Source: an uncultured Solobacterium sp.
Lineage (GTDB): Bacteria; Bacillota_I; Bacilli_A; Erysipelotrichales; Erysipelotrichaceae
Direction of reading: 5' to 3'
DNA: 6,623 bases
Assembly: GCA_900554555.1 (NCBI GenBank)
Contig: USIC01000047.1
Coordinates: 1 to 6,623, forward strand
The position numbers were made by a program, and so were the translations under genes. Under the pieces are notes generated by a model. It did not search any database, was not told the origin of the DNA, and worked only from the letters and a program-made list of their open reading frames with translations. Below are positions 1 to 5,861 of this stretch, one piece after another. Numbering within the stretch: position 1 is the stretch's first letter; each line of letters begins with the position of its first letter.

Positions 1-477
1 GCAGCACCTGTTGTAGTTGAAAACTATGCATTAGGTACAGCATTTGCTTTAGCTGGTGTCATTGTTGGCGCAATCCTCATTGTCATCGTTGGACAATTAG
101 GATATATCTCACTACTTGGTGGCGTTGTGATGGGATTTTTGACACTAACTGCATACCAAAAGGGTGCTGGTAAGCTGAGTAAGATTGGTATTGTAATTTG
201 CTTCGTATTAATGTTAATCGGTGTTTATTATGCAAATAAGTTTGACTTTGCCCTAACAGTCACACGAGTTTTCCACCAAGAAGGCTATACCAATGTTCGT
301 ATGATGGATGCGTTTGGTGTTCTTCCTGAGATGATGGAAAAGGGTATTATCGATAGTGCAGATTATTATGTAATGTTCGCATTCCAGTGTGTAGCTGCTA
401 TAGGTGGTGCAATTTCTCCACTCGTAACATTATTACAAAAGAATAAGGCTGCTAGCATCACAAGAATTCTTGGATAG
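1..477 (+). CDS. Uncharacterised multi-pass membrane protein, C-terminal part (5' end outside window)
   Basis: The frame is open from the first base, so the visible 158 residues are only the C-terminal part; an internal ATG at 127 is not taken as the start because coding continues upstream of it. The protein is strongly hydrophobic. Likely membrane segments lie at about residues 10-30, 32-52, 60-78 and 120-145. Between the third and fourth is a soluble stretch of about 40 residues containing a D-A-F-x-x-L-P motif, and the protein ends in a short basic tail. The alternating Gly/Ala/Val/Ile-rich helices followed by an amphipathic D-A-F-x-x-L-P loop remind me of conserved hypothetical membrane proteins of Firmicutes, often predicted to have an N-terminal soluble domain that would lie outside this window. 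I cannot assign a function. The stop codon is TAG, which matters for judging the amber codon in the permease gene. No convincing terminator lies directly after the stop. Confidence 0.8.
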   Translation, partial: AAPVVVENYALGTAFALAGVIVGAILIVIVGQLGYISLLGGVVMGFLTLTAYQKGAGKLSKIGIVICFVLMLIGVYYANKFDFALTVTRVFHQEGYTNVRMMDAFGVLPEMMEKGIIDSADYYVMFAFQCVAAIGGAISPLVTLLQKNKAASITRILG

Positions 478-510
478 TACATCACATAATTTTACAAAAT
501 CTTGCCATAT

Positions 511-538
511 TTGAGTGACAATAAATTTGTACTATATA
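511..538 (+). promoter_or_regulatory. Candidate sigma-A promoter of the small RNA
   Basis: TTGAGT at 511-516 and TATATA at 533-538 are separated by 16 bp, close to the vegetative consensus TTGACA/TATAAT. A start 6-8 bases after the -10 box would fall near G545. That is where the first strand of the predicted outer helix of the small RNA begins, so promoter and RNA fold support each other. The downstream sequence holds no open frame of meaningful length, which fits a non-coding transcript. It is a prediction by eye only. Confidence 0.5.
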
Positions 539-544
539 AGTGCA

Positions 545-653
545 GATAGGAATATCTGCACTGAATGATTGCTCCCCTTAGCAAGCATCAGTGAAATTCT
601 ATCCCCTTATTAAATAAAAACAAGAAAAGACCATGCGGAGGTCTTTTCTTGTT
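545..653 (+). ncRNA. Candidate C-rich small regulatory RNA, RsaE/RoxS-like in architecture
   Basis: The region has its own promoter and terminator and folds into a rod. The outer helix pairs 545-553 with 596-603, with one bulged G. A perfect 6-bp helix pairs 559-564 (CACTGA) with 588-593 (TCAGTG), and a perfect 5-bp helix pairs 569-573 (TTGCT) with 580-584 (AGCAA). The apical loop, 574-579, is CCCCTT. A second CCCCTT at 603-608 lies in the linker before the A-rich stretch and the terminator hairpin at 619-653. RsaE (Staphylococcus) and RoxS (Bacillus) are known to have this plan: a 5' stem with a C-rich loop, a second unpaired C-rich motif, then a terminator, about 100-115 nt in all, acting by pairing C-rich motifs with Shine-Dalgarno regions of metabolic mRNAs. 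The resemblance was judged from memory, not by alignment. A merely structured 3' UTR of the upstream gene is the main alternative. Confidence 0.5.
619..653 (+). terminator. Intrinsic terminator of the candidate small RNA (also works on the other strand)
   Basis: A perfect 14-bp inverted repeat pairs 619-632 (AACAAGAAAAGACC) with 640-653 around a 7-nt loop. On the + strand the core GACC/GGTC is followed by a T-rich tract, TTTTCTTGTT, formed from the 3' arm, which is the usual A-tract/U-tract terminator form. On the - strand the arm is followed by TTTATTTAAT, so it can also back up the terminator of the leftward operon. CCCC at 603-606 could pair with GGGG at 657-660 outside the hairpin if transcription ran on. 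Confidence 0.75.
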
Positions 654-680
654 ATAGGGGGTAGTATCATCCAATATAGG

Positions 681-708
681 CAAAAGGCGCTAAAACTAGC
701 GCCTTTTG
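681..708. terminator. Bidirectional terminator at the end of the iron-uptake operon
   Basis: A perfect 12-bp stem pairs 681-692 with 697-708 around a 4-nt loop at 693-696. The stem has a GGCGCTA/TAGCGCC core flanked by AAAA and TTTT, so either strand gives a GC-rich stem followed by T residues. It lies 11 bases beyond the stop codon of the esterase gene on the - strand and is therefore the likely end of the siderophore operon. It also blocks rightward transcription from the small-RNA region. Confidence 0.85.
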
Positions 709-719
709 TTATGTTGTAC

Positions 720-1370
720 TTATAGTTGTTTCTCTAACCAATCGGATAGAGCTTCATAACGATTGGTTAGATTTTCATGATGTCCAAATTCATCGAGTAC
801 AGAAGTAATGCTATTTAACTGCTTATGAATTAAAGCGTGGATTTTCTCTGCACATTGTGGAGCTGTATCTAGAATATTGTGGTGATGAATACCTTCTGTT
901 TTCCCGTTACATAGGTAAACGCTAGCGTTTTGATTGATAACGGGATTCTCTTTGCAGAAGTTAACGAACTCTGGATACCAGAAGGAACCACAGATGGAGA
1001 ATACTGCACTAGGAATGTTTGTTCGATACAAACTATATACAGCGGCTAATCCTCCTAAGGAATAGCCACCATAAATGATTTTGTTTGTATCGATAGAATA
1101 TCTACTTTGAAGTTCTGGTAGAACGCTATTGAATAGTTCATTGTGATATTCATCTGCTTGTCCACCAAAGTTTTCTGCGCCTGGTCTAATAGCTTCTGCT
1201 TGCCATGGCGTATAATCTTTTAATCTATTTTCTGGTAGTAGTCCTACGAGAATTGCTTTTTCTTTACAAGTGTATAGATGTTGTAGGTTACCATCATTGC
1301 ATAGAATGAGTGGATATGCGTAATTTGGATCGTAGTGTTGTGGTAGTGATAGTTTTGTTTGAATCATCAT
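720..1370 (-). CDS. Cytoplasmic alpha/beta-hydrolase esterase, probable ferric-siderophore esterase (BesA/IroE/Fes type)
   Basis: This 216-residue protein belongs to the esterase D-like alpha/beta hydrolases (putative esterase family, PF00756). The nucleophile elbow G-Y-S-L-G-G is at residues 102-107, with Ser104 the expected nucleophile. A C-N-G-K-T-E segment at 154-159 sits where the family carries its acid or conserved Glu, and G-H-H at 196-198 supplies the catalytic His. An early C-N-D-G-N-L motif at 24-29 matches the N-terminal strand that forms the oxyanion region. There is no signal peptide or membrane segment, so it should act in the cytoplasm. It starts 1 base after the binding-protein gene stops and is the last gene of the operon. 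Family knowledge (BesA for bacillibactin, Fes and IroE for enterobactin) and this context suggest it hydrolyses the ester bonds of an imported Fe-siderophore to release iron. The exact substrate is inference. The first codon is followed by a second ATG, and the ribosome site is weak, consistent with translational coupling. Confidence 0.85.
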   Translation of the reverse strand: MMIQTKLSLPQHYDPNYAYPLILCNDGNLQHLYTCKEKAILVGLLPENRLKDYTPWQAEAIRPGAENFGGQADEYHNELFNSVLPELQSRYSIDTNKIIYGGYSLGGLAAVYSLYRTNIPSAVFSICGSFWYPEFVNFCKENPVINQNASVYLCNGKTEGIHHHNILDTAPQCAEKIHALIHKQLNSITSVLDEFGHHENLTNRYEALSDWLEKQL

Positions 1371-1371
1371 T

Positions 1372-2391
1372 TTATTTCTTTAGGAATGAGTTGATTGTTT
1401 CAAGTGCATCAATTACAGATGGACCGTAATCCATTAATTCATCATATGAGATTGTTAGGATCTTACCGTTCTTGATTGCAGGAACATCTGCGAGTACTGC
1501 GTTATTCTTCATGAGTTCTACGGCGTTAGCATCTAACTTCTGATTGCGGTCACTTGTAACGTAGATGATGAATTCTGGTGCAGATGTAACTAAGTTTTCT
1601 AGAGTTAATCCAGAAGTTCCTGTTGCGATATTCGTGTAACCAAATACATTTAGAACACTTTCTTGTAGTGCTGACTTGTATGCGCCATATGTTTCATCAT
1701 TGTATGCACACATGATGAGTGCATTCTTTAGTTCCTTTGGTTGATTTTTATTTGCGGATAGTACAGAATCAACTCTTTCTTGTAGCTTCTTAGCGTATGC
1801 GTTTGCTTTTTCTTGTACGTTGAAGATGATACCGATGTTGATGATGTCTTCAATAACGTTGTTTAAGCTTTGTTCTGTGTTAGAAACAGATGCCTTTTGG
1901 GAGTAGATGCTGATACCATTTTGGTTCCATGTATCTACAGTTCCAAGTGACTTGTCTGAGAACATCATATTTCTACCGATAATTGCGTCTGGGTTGTAGG
2001 AGAGTGCTACTTCTTGAGAGACAGTCTTCTTATCACCAATGTGAGGAATCTTTTCGATTGCTTCAGCGTAGCTATCTGTAACCTTGTTATCTGGATCAAG
2101 CATACCAACAATCTTATCCTGTAATCCTAAATCAATTAAGATCTTTGTGGCAGATAGGTTGTTTGTAATAACGTGTTCTGGAGCTTTTTCAAATGTCTGT
2201 TGGATTTCTGTACCATCAGCGTTGTAAGTTGTGATTGTTACAGGATACTTTGTTTCTTCTGCTTTTGTTTCAGCTGTGTTTTCTGTTGTGGATGATGTGC
2301 TGTCCTTTTGAGATGTTGCGGATTTGTTGCTGCAACCAATCAATGTGAATGATAATACTGCAGCGAGTGTAGCGTTTAATAATTTTTTCAT
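1372..2391 (-). CDS. Fe-siderophore ABC transporter substrate-binding lipoprotein
   Basis: From the ATG at 2391 the product has 339 residues. It starts with a short basic stretch (M-K-K), a hydrophobic signal helix and a lipobox L-I-G-C at residues 17-20, so Cys20 is the predicted lipid anchor on the outer face of the membrane. Residues 21-48 are a Ser/Thr/Glu/Lys-rich tether. The rest is a helical-backbone class III binding protein (PF01497, FecB/FhuD/BtuF group): an N-lobe with the usual start (P-E-H-V-I near residue 71, then A-T-K-I-L, and P-H-I-G-D at 116-120), and a C-lobe with A-P-E-F-I-I-Y-V. An upstream in-frame ATG at 2406 overlaps the ATPase stop as ATGA and would add 5 residues. 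The 2391 start is preferred because AAAGGA lies 6 bases ahead of it, while 2406 has no clear ribosome site. Operon position and the esterase neighbour favour a ferric siderophore over vitamin B12 or heme as ligand. Confidence 0.92.
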   Translation of the reverse strand: MKKLLNATLAAVLSFTLIGCSNKSATSQKDSTSSTTENTAETKAEETKYPVTITTYNADGTEIQQTFEKAPEHVITNNLSATKILIDLGLQDKIVGMLDPDNKVTDSYAEAIEKIPHIGDKKTVSQEVALSYNPDAIIGRNMMFSDKSLGTVDTWNQNGISIYSQKASVSNTEQSLNNVIEDIINIGIIFNVQEKANAYAKKLQERVDSVLSANKNQPKELKNALIMCAYNDETYGAYKSALQESVLNVFGYTNIATGTSGLTLENLVTSAPEFIIYVTSDRNQKLDANAVELMKNNAVLADVPAIKNGKILTISYDELMDYGPSVIDALETINSFLKK

Positions 2392-2397
2392 GAGTTT

Positions 2398-2403
2398 TCC
2401 TTT
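2398..2403 (-). promoter_or_regulatory. Ribosome-binding site that decides the start of the binding lipoprotein
   Basis: AAAGGA on the - strand ends 6 bases before the ATG at 2391. It lies within the first codons of the longer reading from 2406, which itself has no purine-rich site. The resulting signal peptide, beginning M-K-K-L-L, is the standard lipoprotein form. Confidence 0.7.
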
Positions 2404-3158
2404 CATATATACTCTATTAATGCCTGTTGATCAGGGGTCCATGTTAGTTTACAGTTGATGCCATATACATCGTGCATCGATTGTTCTGTGATTGTTGTAT
2501 GTGGTGTTCCTTCATAGCGGATAGTACCTTGTTTCATCAGATAGATATAATCTGAATAGCGACATGCAAGTTGAATATCGTGTAATACCGCAAGAACATT
2601 GATATTTAAGTCTTTTACGATTTGTAGGATTTCAATTTGATACCGAATATCTAAGTGATTGGTTGGTTCATCTAATAGAAGTAGGGTTGGTTGTTGTGCG
2701 ATAGCACGAGCTAAGGCAACACGTTGTTTTTCTCCTCCGGATAAGGAAAGGTAGGAACGGTCTGCTTTATCTAGCATGCCAACTTTCTGGAGAGCATCTT
2801 CAACGATTTCGTAGTCTCTATGTGTTTCCGATTGCATAAATGGGATATGTGGAGTTCTTCCAAGAAGAACCATATCTTTAACACTGCAATCGAAATTGAT
2901 TTCGTTGAACTGTGCTACAACCGCGATTTTCTTTGCGGCTTCTCTTAGATGCAAATCATCAATGCTTTTGCCGTTGAATACAATCTCACCAGAATCTCTT
3001 TTTAGAACACGGTAGATGTTCTTGAGCAGGGTTGTTTTTCCACAGCCGTTTGGGCCGAGAATGGTAACGAAGCGCTGTTTATCTACATTGATGGAAACGT
3101 GGTCTAGAATTTTTTTATCCTTGATGGAATAACATACATCTTTACAAATAAGATCCAT
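2403..3158 (-). CDS. Iron-siderophore ABC transporter ATP-binding protein (FecE/FhuC family)
   Basis: This 251-residue protein is the nucleotide-binding subunit of the importer and acts on the cytoplasmic face, coupling ATP hydrolysis to opening of the permease. All core motifs are present and intact: Walker [10 protein letters not shown] at 35-43, Q-loop Gln83, signature L-S-G-G-E at 139-143, Walker B L-L-L-L-D-E at 159-164, D-loop N-H-L-D at 167-170, and switch His193. Its length and C-terminal tail are normal for the FecE/FhuC/BtuD group. The gene starts 2 bases after the permease stop with an AGGTGG site 6 bases before the ATG, and its TGA overlaps the upstream ATG of the binding-protein gene. 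This tight spacing indicates one mRNA with coupled translation. FhuC homologues sometimes energise several siderophore importers, so this protein could stay useful even if the adjacent permease is inactive. Confidence 0.95.
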   Translation of the reverse strand: MDLICKDVCYSIKDKKILDHVSINVDKQRFVTILGPNGCGKTTLLKNIYRVLKRDSGEIVFNGKSIDDLHLREAAKKIAVVAQFNEINFDCSVKDMVLLGRTPHIPFMQSETHRDYEIVEDALQKVGMLDKADRSYLSLSGGEKQRVALARAIAQQPTLLLLDEPTNHLDIRYQIEILQIVKDLNINVLAVLHDIQLACRYSDYIYLMKQGTIRYEGTPHTTITEQSMHDVYGINCKLTWTPDQQALIEYI

Positions 3159-3160
3159 AC

Positions 3161-4192
3161 TTAACCACCTTTCTGATTCTTAATGACAATGTAGACAAAG
3201 AATGGTGCACCAACCAGTGCTGTAAAGATACCAATTGGTAGTTCTGCATTTGGTAAAAGACAACGTGCTAGTACGTCTGCCCATATCACAAAGAGACTGC
3301 CTAGGATTACCGAGATAGGAATCATCTTTTGGTGACTTGTACCGACTAGGGCTCTTGCGATATGTGGGGTAATGAGTCCCACAAAGCCAATAATTCCACA
3401 ACTTGAAACGAGAATACCGGTGATAAACGCAATGACTAGCATGTAAATCATTCTGTATTTCTGAAGAGAAATACCTAAAGTGATAGCAACTTCATCTCCC
3501 ATTAACATCGCATTCATGATGCGATGTTGTGTCATAAAGAAGAGGCAGGCAACTAAGATAATGATGAATGGAAGGAGAATACTTCCCCAAGAGGAACTGG
3601 CAAGAGAGCCCATGGTCCAGAATTTAATGGTCATCATATTGTCGGAGTTTGCGCCGATAGAGATGATGAAGTTGGAAATGGCACTAAATAGTGCATTGAC
3701 AACAACACCAGATAATACTAAGCTCGTGGTCGTAATCTTTTTACCTGCAGAAGCAATCACCAATACGATAATCGTTGCGATAATTGCGCCAAGGAAGGCA
3801 CCAAAACCAATCAAGGATTTAAGTCCTAGGATAATTAAGAGAGTTGCGCCAAAGGTTGCACCTGCAGAGATTCCCAATATATATGGTTCACAGATGGGAT
3901 TATTAACCGTTGTCTACATCGTACTGCCACAAAGCGCAAGACCTGCACCAGCGATGAGTCCCATAATGACACGAGGACTACGCATATTCCATACAATCGC
4001 AATCGTAGATTTCGCAATATGATCTACATTTCCAATATGAAATAGTTGCTTGATGATAATTTGATATGTATCTAAGATAGGAATCTTTACAGCACCTAGA
4101 GATACGGCAACTAGTAAGGATATCCCCAAACAGACACATAAGAACAGTAATAGATATGGAAATGTAATATCACGTTTCGACTTCGCTATCAT
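3161..4192 (-). pseudogene. FecCD-family siderophore permease interrupted by one in-frame TAG at codon 93
   Basis: From the ATG at 4192 to the TAA at 3161-3163 one frame runs for 344 codons, the normal size of a FecCD/BtuC permease (about 10 membrane helices). A single TAG at 3914-3916 splits it into residues 1-92 and 94-343. No frameshift is present: both parts are in the same frame. The break falls in the conserved helix-2 motif, read here as L-C-G-S-T-M-stop-T-T-V-N-N-P-I; relatives have Gln at the stop (compare G-A-V-M-Q in BtuC), so a CAG-to-TAG change explains it. The rest is well preserved, including G-I-I-G-F-V-G-L (266-273) and P-H-I-A-R (276-280), which contact the ATPase, and E-L-P-I-G (317-321). 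It would form a homodimer, as only one permease gene is present. Alternatives are amber suppression, a very recent mutation, or a base-call error. No ribosome site allows clean restart after the stop. AAAGG lies 16 bases before the ATG, an unusually long spacing. Confidence 0.85.
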
Positions 4193-4220
4193 TAGAGTTT
4201 ATGTCATACCTTTCAAGTAA

Positions 4221-4240
4221 GTTAGTTAGAGAAAACTAAC
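4221..4240. promoter_or_regulatory. Candidate operator (7-6-7 inverted repeat) at the operon transcription start
   Basis: GTTAGTT at 4221-4227 and AACTAAC at 4234-4240 form a perfect 7-bp inverted repeat around a 6-base spacer. It lies just downstream of the predicted start point (near 4243) of the leftward iron operon, the usual place for a repressor. The TTAG...CTAA half-sites recall boxes of DtxR/IdeR-type metal-dependent repressors, though the spacer differs. In the mRNA it could also form a 5' hairpin. The binding protein is inference. Confidence 0.45.
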
Positions 4241-4249
4241 AACCGTATC

Positions 4250-4278
4250 ATTATAGATGGAAAGTCTAATATTTTAAA
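4250..4278 (-). promoter_or_regulatory. Promoter of the siderophore uptake operon
   Basis: On the - strand a perfect TATAAT lies at 4255-4250, and TTTAAA (4 of 6 to consensus) at 4278-4273 is 17 bases upstream. The start point would be near 4243, giving a leader of about 50 nt before the permease ATG. The leader contains the 4221-4240 inverted repeat and a two-codon reading frame, ATG-ACA-TAA, at 4207-4199. Confidence 0.65.
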
Positions 4279-4295
4279 TGTAGAATAGTAAAAAA

Positions 4296-4327
4296 ACATG
4301 GATAATTATATAAAATATTATCCATGT
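4296..4327. promoter_or_regulatory. Candidate operator: perfect 11-bp inverted repeat in the divergent control region
   Basis: ACATGGATAAT at 4296-4306 is mirrored by ATTATCCATGT at 4317-4327, with a 10-base A+T-only spacer. The repeat lies upstream of the leftward operon promoter and 32 bp before the AraC-family start codon, and its spacer holds TATAAA, a possible -10 box for that gene. It is therefore well placed for autoregulation of the regulator and control of the operon together. GATAAT/ATTATC halves also recall Fur-box elements. No T-tract follows, so a terminator is unlikely. Confidence 0.5.
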
Positions 4328-4348
4328 AAGAAAGATTGTATAAAAAAA

Positions 4349-4354
4349 GAGGTG
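4349..4354 (+). promoter_or_regulatory. Ribosome-binding site that decides the AraC-family start
   Basis: GAGGTG ends 5 bases before the ATG at 4360. A TTG at 4336 is in frame upstream and would add 8 residues, but that longer version has no ribosome site and would place this site inside the coding region. Confidence 0.75.
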
Positions 4355-4359
4355 AAAGT

Positions 4360-5199
4360 ATGCAGAAAAAGGATTTTGTGATTGCTTGTCAGAAAGAATA
4401 TACCAGTCGTAAGTTATTAATTACGGGAATTTCTTTACAGACCAAAGAAAGTAGAAAACAGATTTCCTATGATACAACGCATAGTGCCTTTATTTACCCT
4501 CTTTCGGGATCCGCAATCATTTCTTTTAATGACCAAACATTCCATGCTAGTTCAAACGATATTATTCACGGGGCGAAAAATCAAAGAGTTACATTTGAAG
4601 TTACTTCAAAGGAACCGTTTGTCCATTTGAATATTTATTACGATCCAGAGGTTCCATGGCACGGTAGTAGCGACATCATGAATATGGTATATAAAATCTC
4701 TTCACTTCAAGATAGTAGTTTTATTGAGTTATTAAATCGTTTGAAGAATAGTGTCATGCGTGCAAACTGGGATGATCAGATTCAACGTAACTTAATCGCT
4801 CAACAATTGATTCTTAGTTCCTTTGGCTATTCATATATCAATCAGGAATTATTACAGATTGAAAATGCGATTGAACTGATGGAAACTTCGTATCATAAAA
4901 ATCTAAAGTTAAAGGATTTAGCCAAAGCTGCACAGATGGATGAGGCACATTTCTCCTATAAGTTCAATAAAGTCTATCATATTCGTCCAATTGACTATCT
5001 AATTCGTTTGCGATTAAGAAAAGCAGCCGATTTATTACTGAAGGGTTATTCAGTAACGGAGGCTGCTTGGAATGTAGGATATCAAGATCCACTATATTTT
5101 AGTCGATTGTATAAGAAACATTTTGGAATATCCCCAAGTCATACCTATCAAAATGAAGGAGGGGATATTGCATATCGAAGACAATCGAAAGAGAACTAA
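4360..5199 (+). CDS. AraC-family transcriptional regulator, probable regulator of the divergent siderophore operon
   Basis: The 279-residue protein has the standard two-part plan. Residues about 10-110 form a beta-rich cupin-like sensing domain (AraC_binding type), with Y-P-L-S-G-S at 46-51 and a D-I-I-H-G turn at 67-71. Residues about 165-265 form the DNA-binding domain with two helix-turn-helix units: the first at about 182-205 (L-K-L-K-D-L-A-K-A-A...), the second at about 231-256. The second includes the family signature V-G-Y-Q-D-P-L-Y-F-S-R-L at 239-250, followed by K-K-H-F-G-I-S-P-S. It is transcribed away from the uptake operon across a shared 167-bp control region with two inverted repeats. 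Siderophore-sensing AraC proteins that activate a neighbouring uptake operon are known (Btr with feuABC, YbtA), but unlike Btr this one has no fused binding-protein domain. Its ligand is unknown. Its TAA overlaps the stop of the convergent ktrA gene, and no clear terminator separates them. Confidence 0.9.
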   Translation: MQKKDFVIACQKEYTSRKLLITGISLQTKESRKQISYDTTHSAFIYPLSGSAIISFNDQTFHASSNDIIHGAKNQRVTFEVTSKEPFVHLNIYYDPEVPWHGSSDIMNMVYKISSLQDSSFIELLNRLKNSVMRANWDDQIQRNLIAQQLILSSFGYSYINQELLQIENAIELMETSYHKNLKLKDLAKAAQMDEAHFSYKFNKVYHIRPIDYLIRLRLRKAADLLLKGYSVTEAAWNVGYQDPLYFSRLYKKHFGISPSHTYQNEGGDIAYRRQSKEN

Positions 5200-5849
5200 C
5201 CTAAGATATGGAAAGCACTGCGGATATCTTTGTCTTTCCCTAATACCAATAAGGATTCTTCAGAGTTGAGTATGTGGGAAGCTCCTGGTGTGACAGATAC
5301 ATTGTCATCCTTCTTAATCGCGATGATATTGATGTTGTAGTGTTTACGTACATCAACCTGACCAATTGTCTTACCTAACCATTCATTAGGTACAGCGATT
5401 TCGAATACCGCGAAGTCTTTGCCGATTTGAATGTAGTCAAAGATATTATCACTGCTATAACGCATGGCAGTTAAGTTACCCATTAACTTTTCAGGATATA
5501 CAACTGCATCTGCGCCATTTCGTAATAAGAACTTTTCTTGTGTATCACGTGCAGCACGGGATACAACTTTCTTTGCGCCTAACTCCTTGAGGTAAGAAGT
5601 GATTTCTAGGGAAGCTAAGAAGTTATCACCAACCGCAACGATACAAACATCAAAATTCTTAAGGCCTAGTGTCTTTAAGAAATCTTGGTTTGTCGCATCA
5701 CCAACTTCGGCGTTTGTGACATAAGGCAATACTTCTCTTACCTTATCTTCATCATTATCAATACCTAATACCTGAATATCTAAATCATTTAACTTGCGGG
5801 CAATATGACGGCCAAAACGCCCCATACCAATAATTAAAATCTGTTTCAT
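5196..5849 (-). CDS. ktrA: K+ uptake regulatory subunit KtrA/TrkA (RCK domain protein)
   Basis: At 217 residues this is the usual size of the cytoplasmic gating ring subunit of KtrAB. Residues 1-120 are an RCK_N Rossmann domain with the nucleotide-binding loop G-M-G-R-F-G at 8-13 and the ribose-contacting acid after strand two (I-D at 30-31), which binds ATP/ADP or NAD(H) to gate the channel. V-V-Y-P-E at 116-120 ends in the Glu that in Bacillus KtrA helps bind a divalent cation. Residues about 135-217 are an RCK_C domain, the site where c-di-AMP inhibits homologues in Firmicutes. A strong AGGAGAG site lies just before the ATG, and the gene starts 12 bases after ktrB stops, so the pair is co-transcribed from a promoter outside the window. 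The stop is TAG, showing that amber is used as a normal stop in this genome. KtrC, the paralogous version, cannot be told apart by eye. Confidence 0.93.
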   Translation of the reverse strand: MKQILIIGMGRFGRHIARKLNDLDIQVLGIDNDEDKVREVLPYVTNAEVGDATNQDFLKTLGLKNFDVCIVAVGDNFLASLEITSYLKELGAKKVVSRAARDTQEKFLLRNGADAVVYPEKLMGNLTAMRYSSDNIFDYIQIGKDFAVFEIAVPNEWLGKTIGQVDVRKHYNINIIAIKKDDNVSVTPGASHILNSEESLLVLGKDKDIRSAFHILG

Positions 5850-5861
5850 ACTCTCTCCTAT

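Noticed and set aside
565..594. Nine-codon reading frame ATG...TGA within the small-RNA region
   Set aside because: It has no ribosome site ahead of it and its bases are accounted for by the helices and the C-rich loop; it is probably chance.
565..640. Possible riboswitch on the - strand (AAGGGGAG motif resembling yybP-ykoY)
   Set aside because: On that strand the region runs into the 3' end of the first gene in antisense, with no downstream gene to control, and the rest of the riboswitch consensus is absent.
3180..3401. Open frame of 73 codons on the - strand within the permease
   Set aside because: It lies in another frame of the same conserved coding region and has no family features.
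3835..4017. Open frame of 60 codons on the - strand across the permease amber codon, suggesting a frameshift
   Set aside because: The two permease halves are in the same frame (the 4192-3161 length is divisible by 3), so no frameshift is needed; this frame is a shadow.
3480..4022. Open frame of 180 codons on the + strand inside the permease gene
   Set aside because: It is antisense to a recognisable FecCD permease, has no ribosome site, and its translation shows only the reverse-complement pattern of a hydrophobic protein.
3161..4192. General reassignment of TAG to Gln in this genome
   Set aside because: TAG serves as the natural stop of the first membrane gene (475-477) and of ktrA (5198-5196), and no other gene here has an internal TAG at a conserved position.
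5205..5240. Possible terminator between the AraC-family gene and ktrA (GGAAAG...CTTTCC)
   Set aside because: The arms are short, the loop is long, no T-tract follows, and the region is coding for ktrA.
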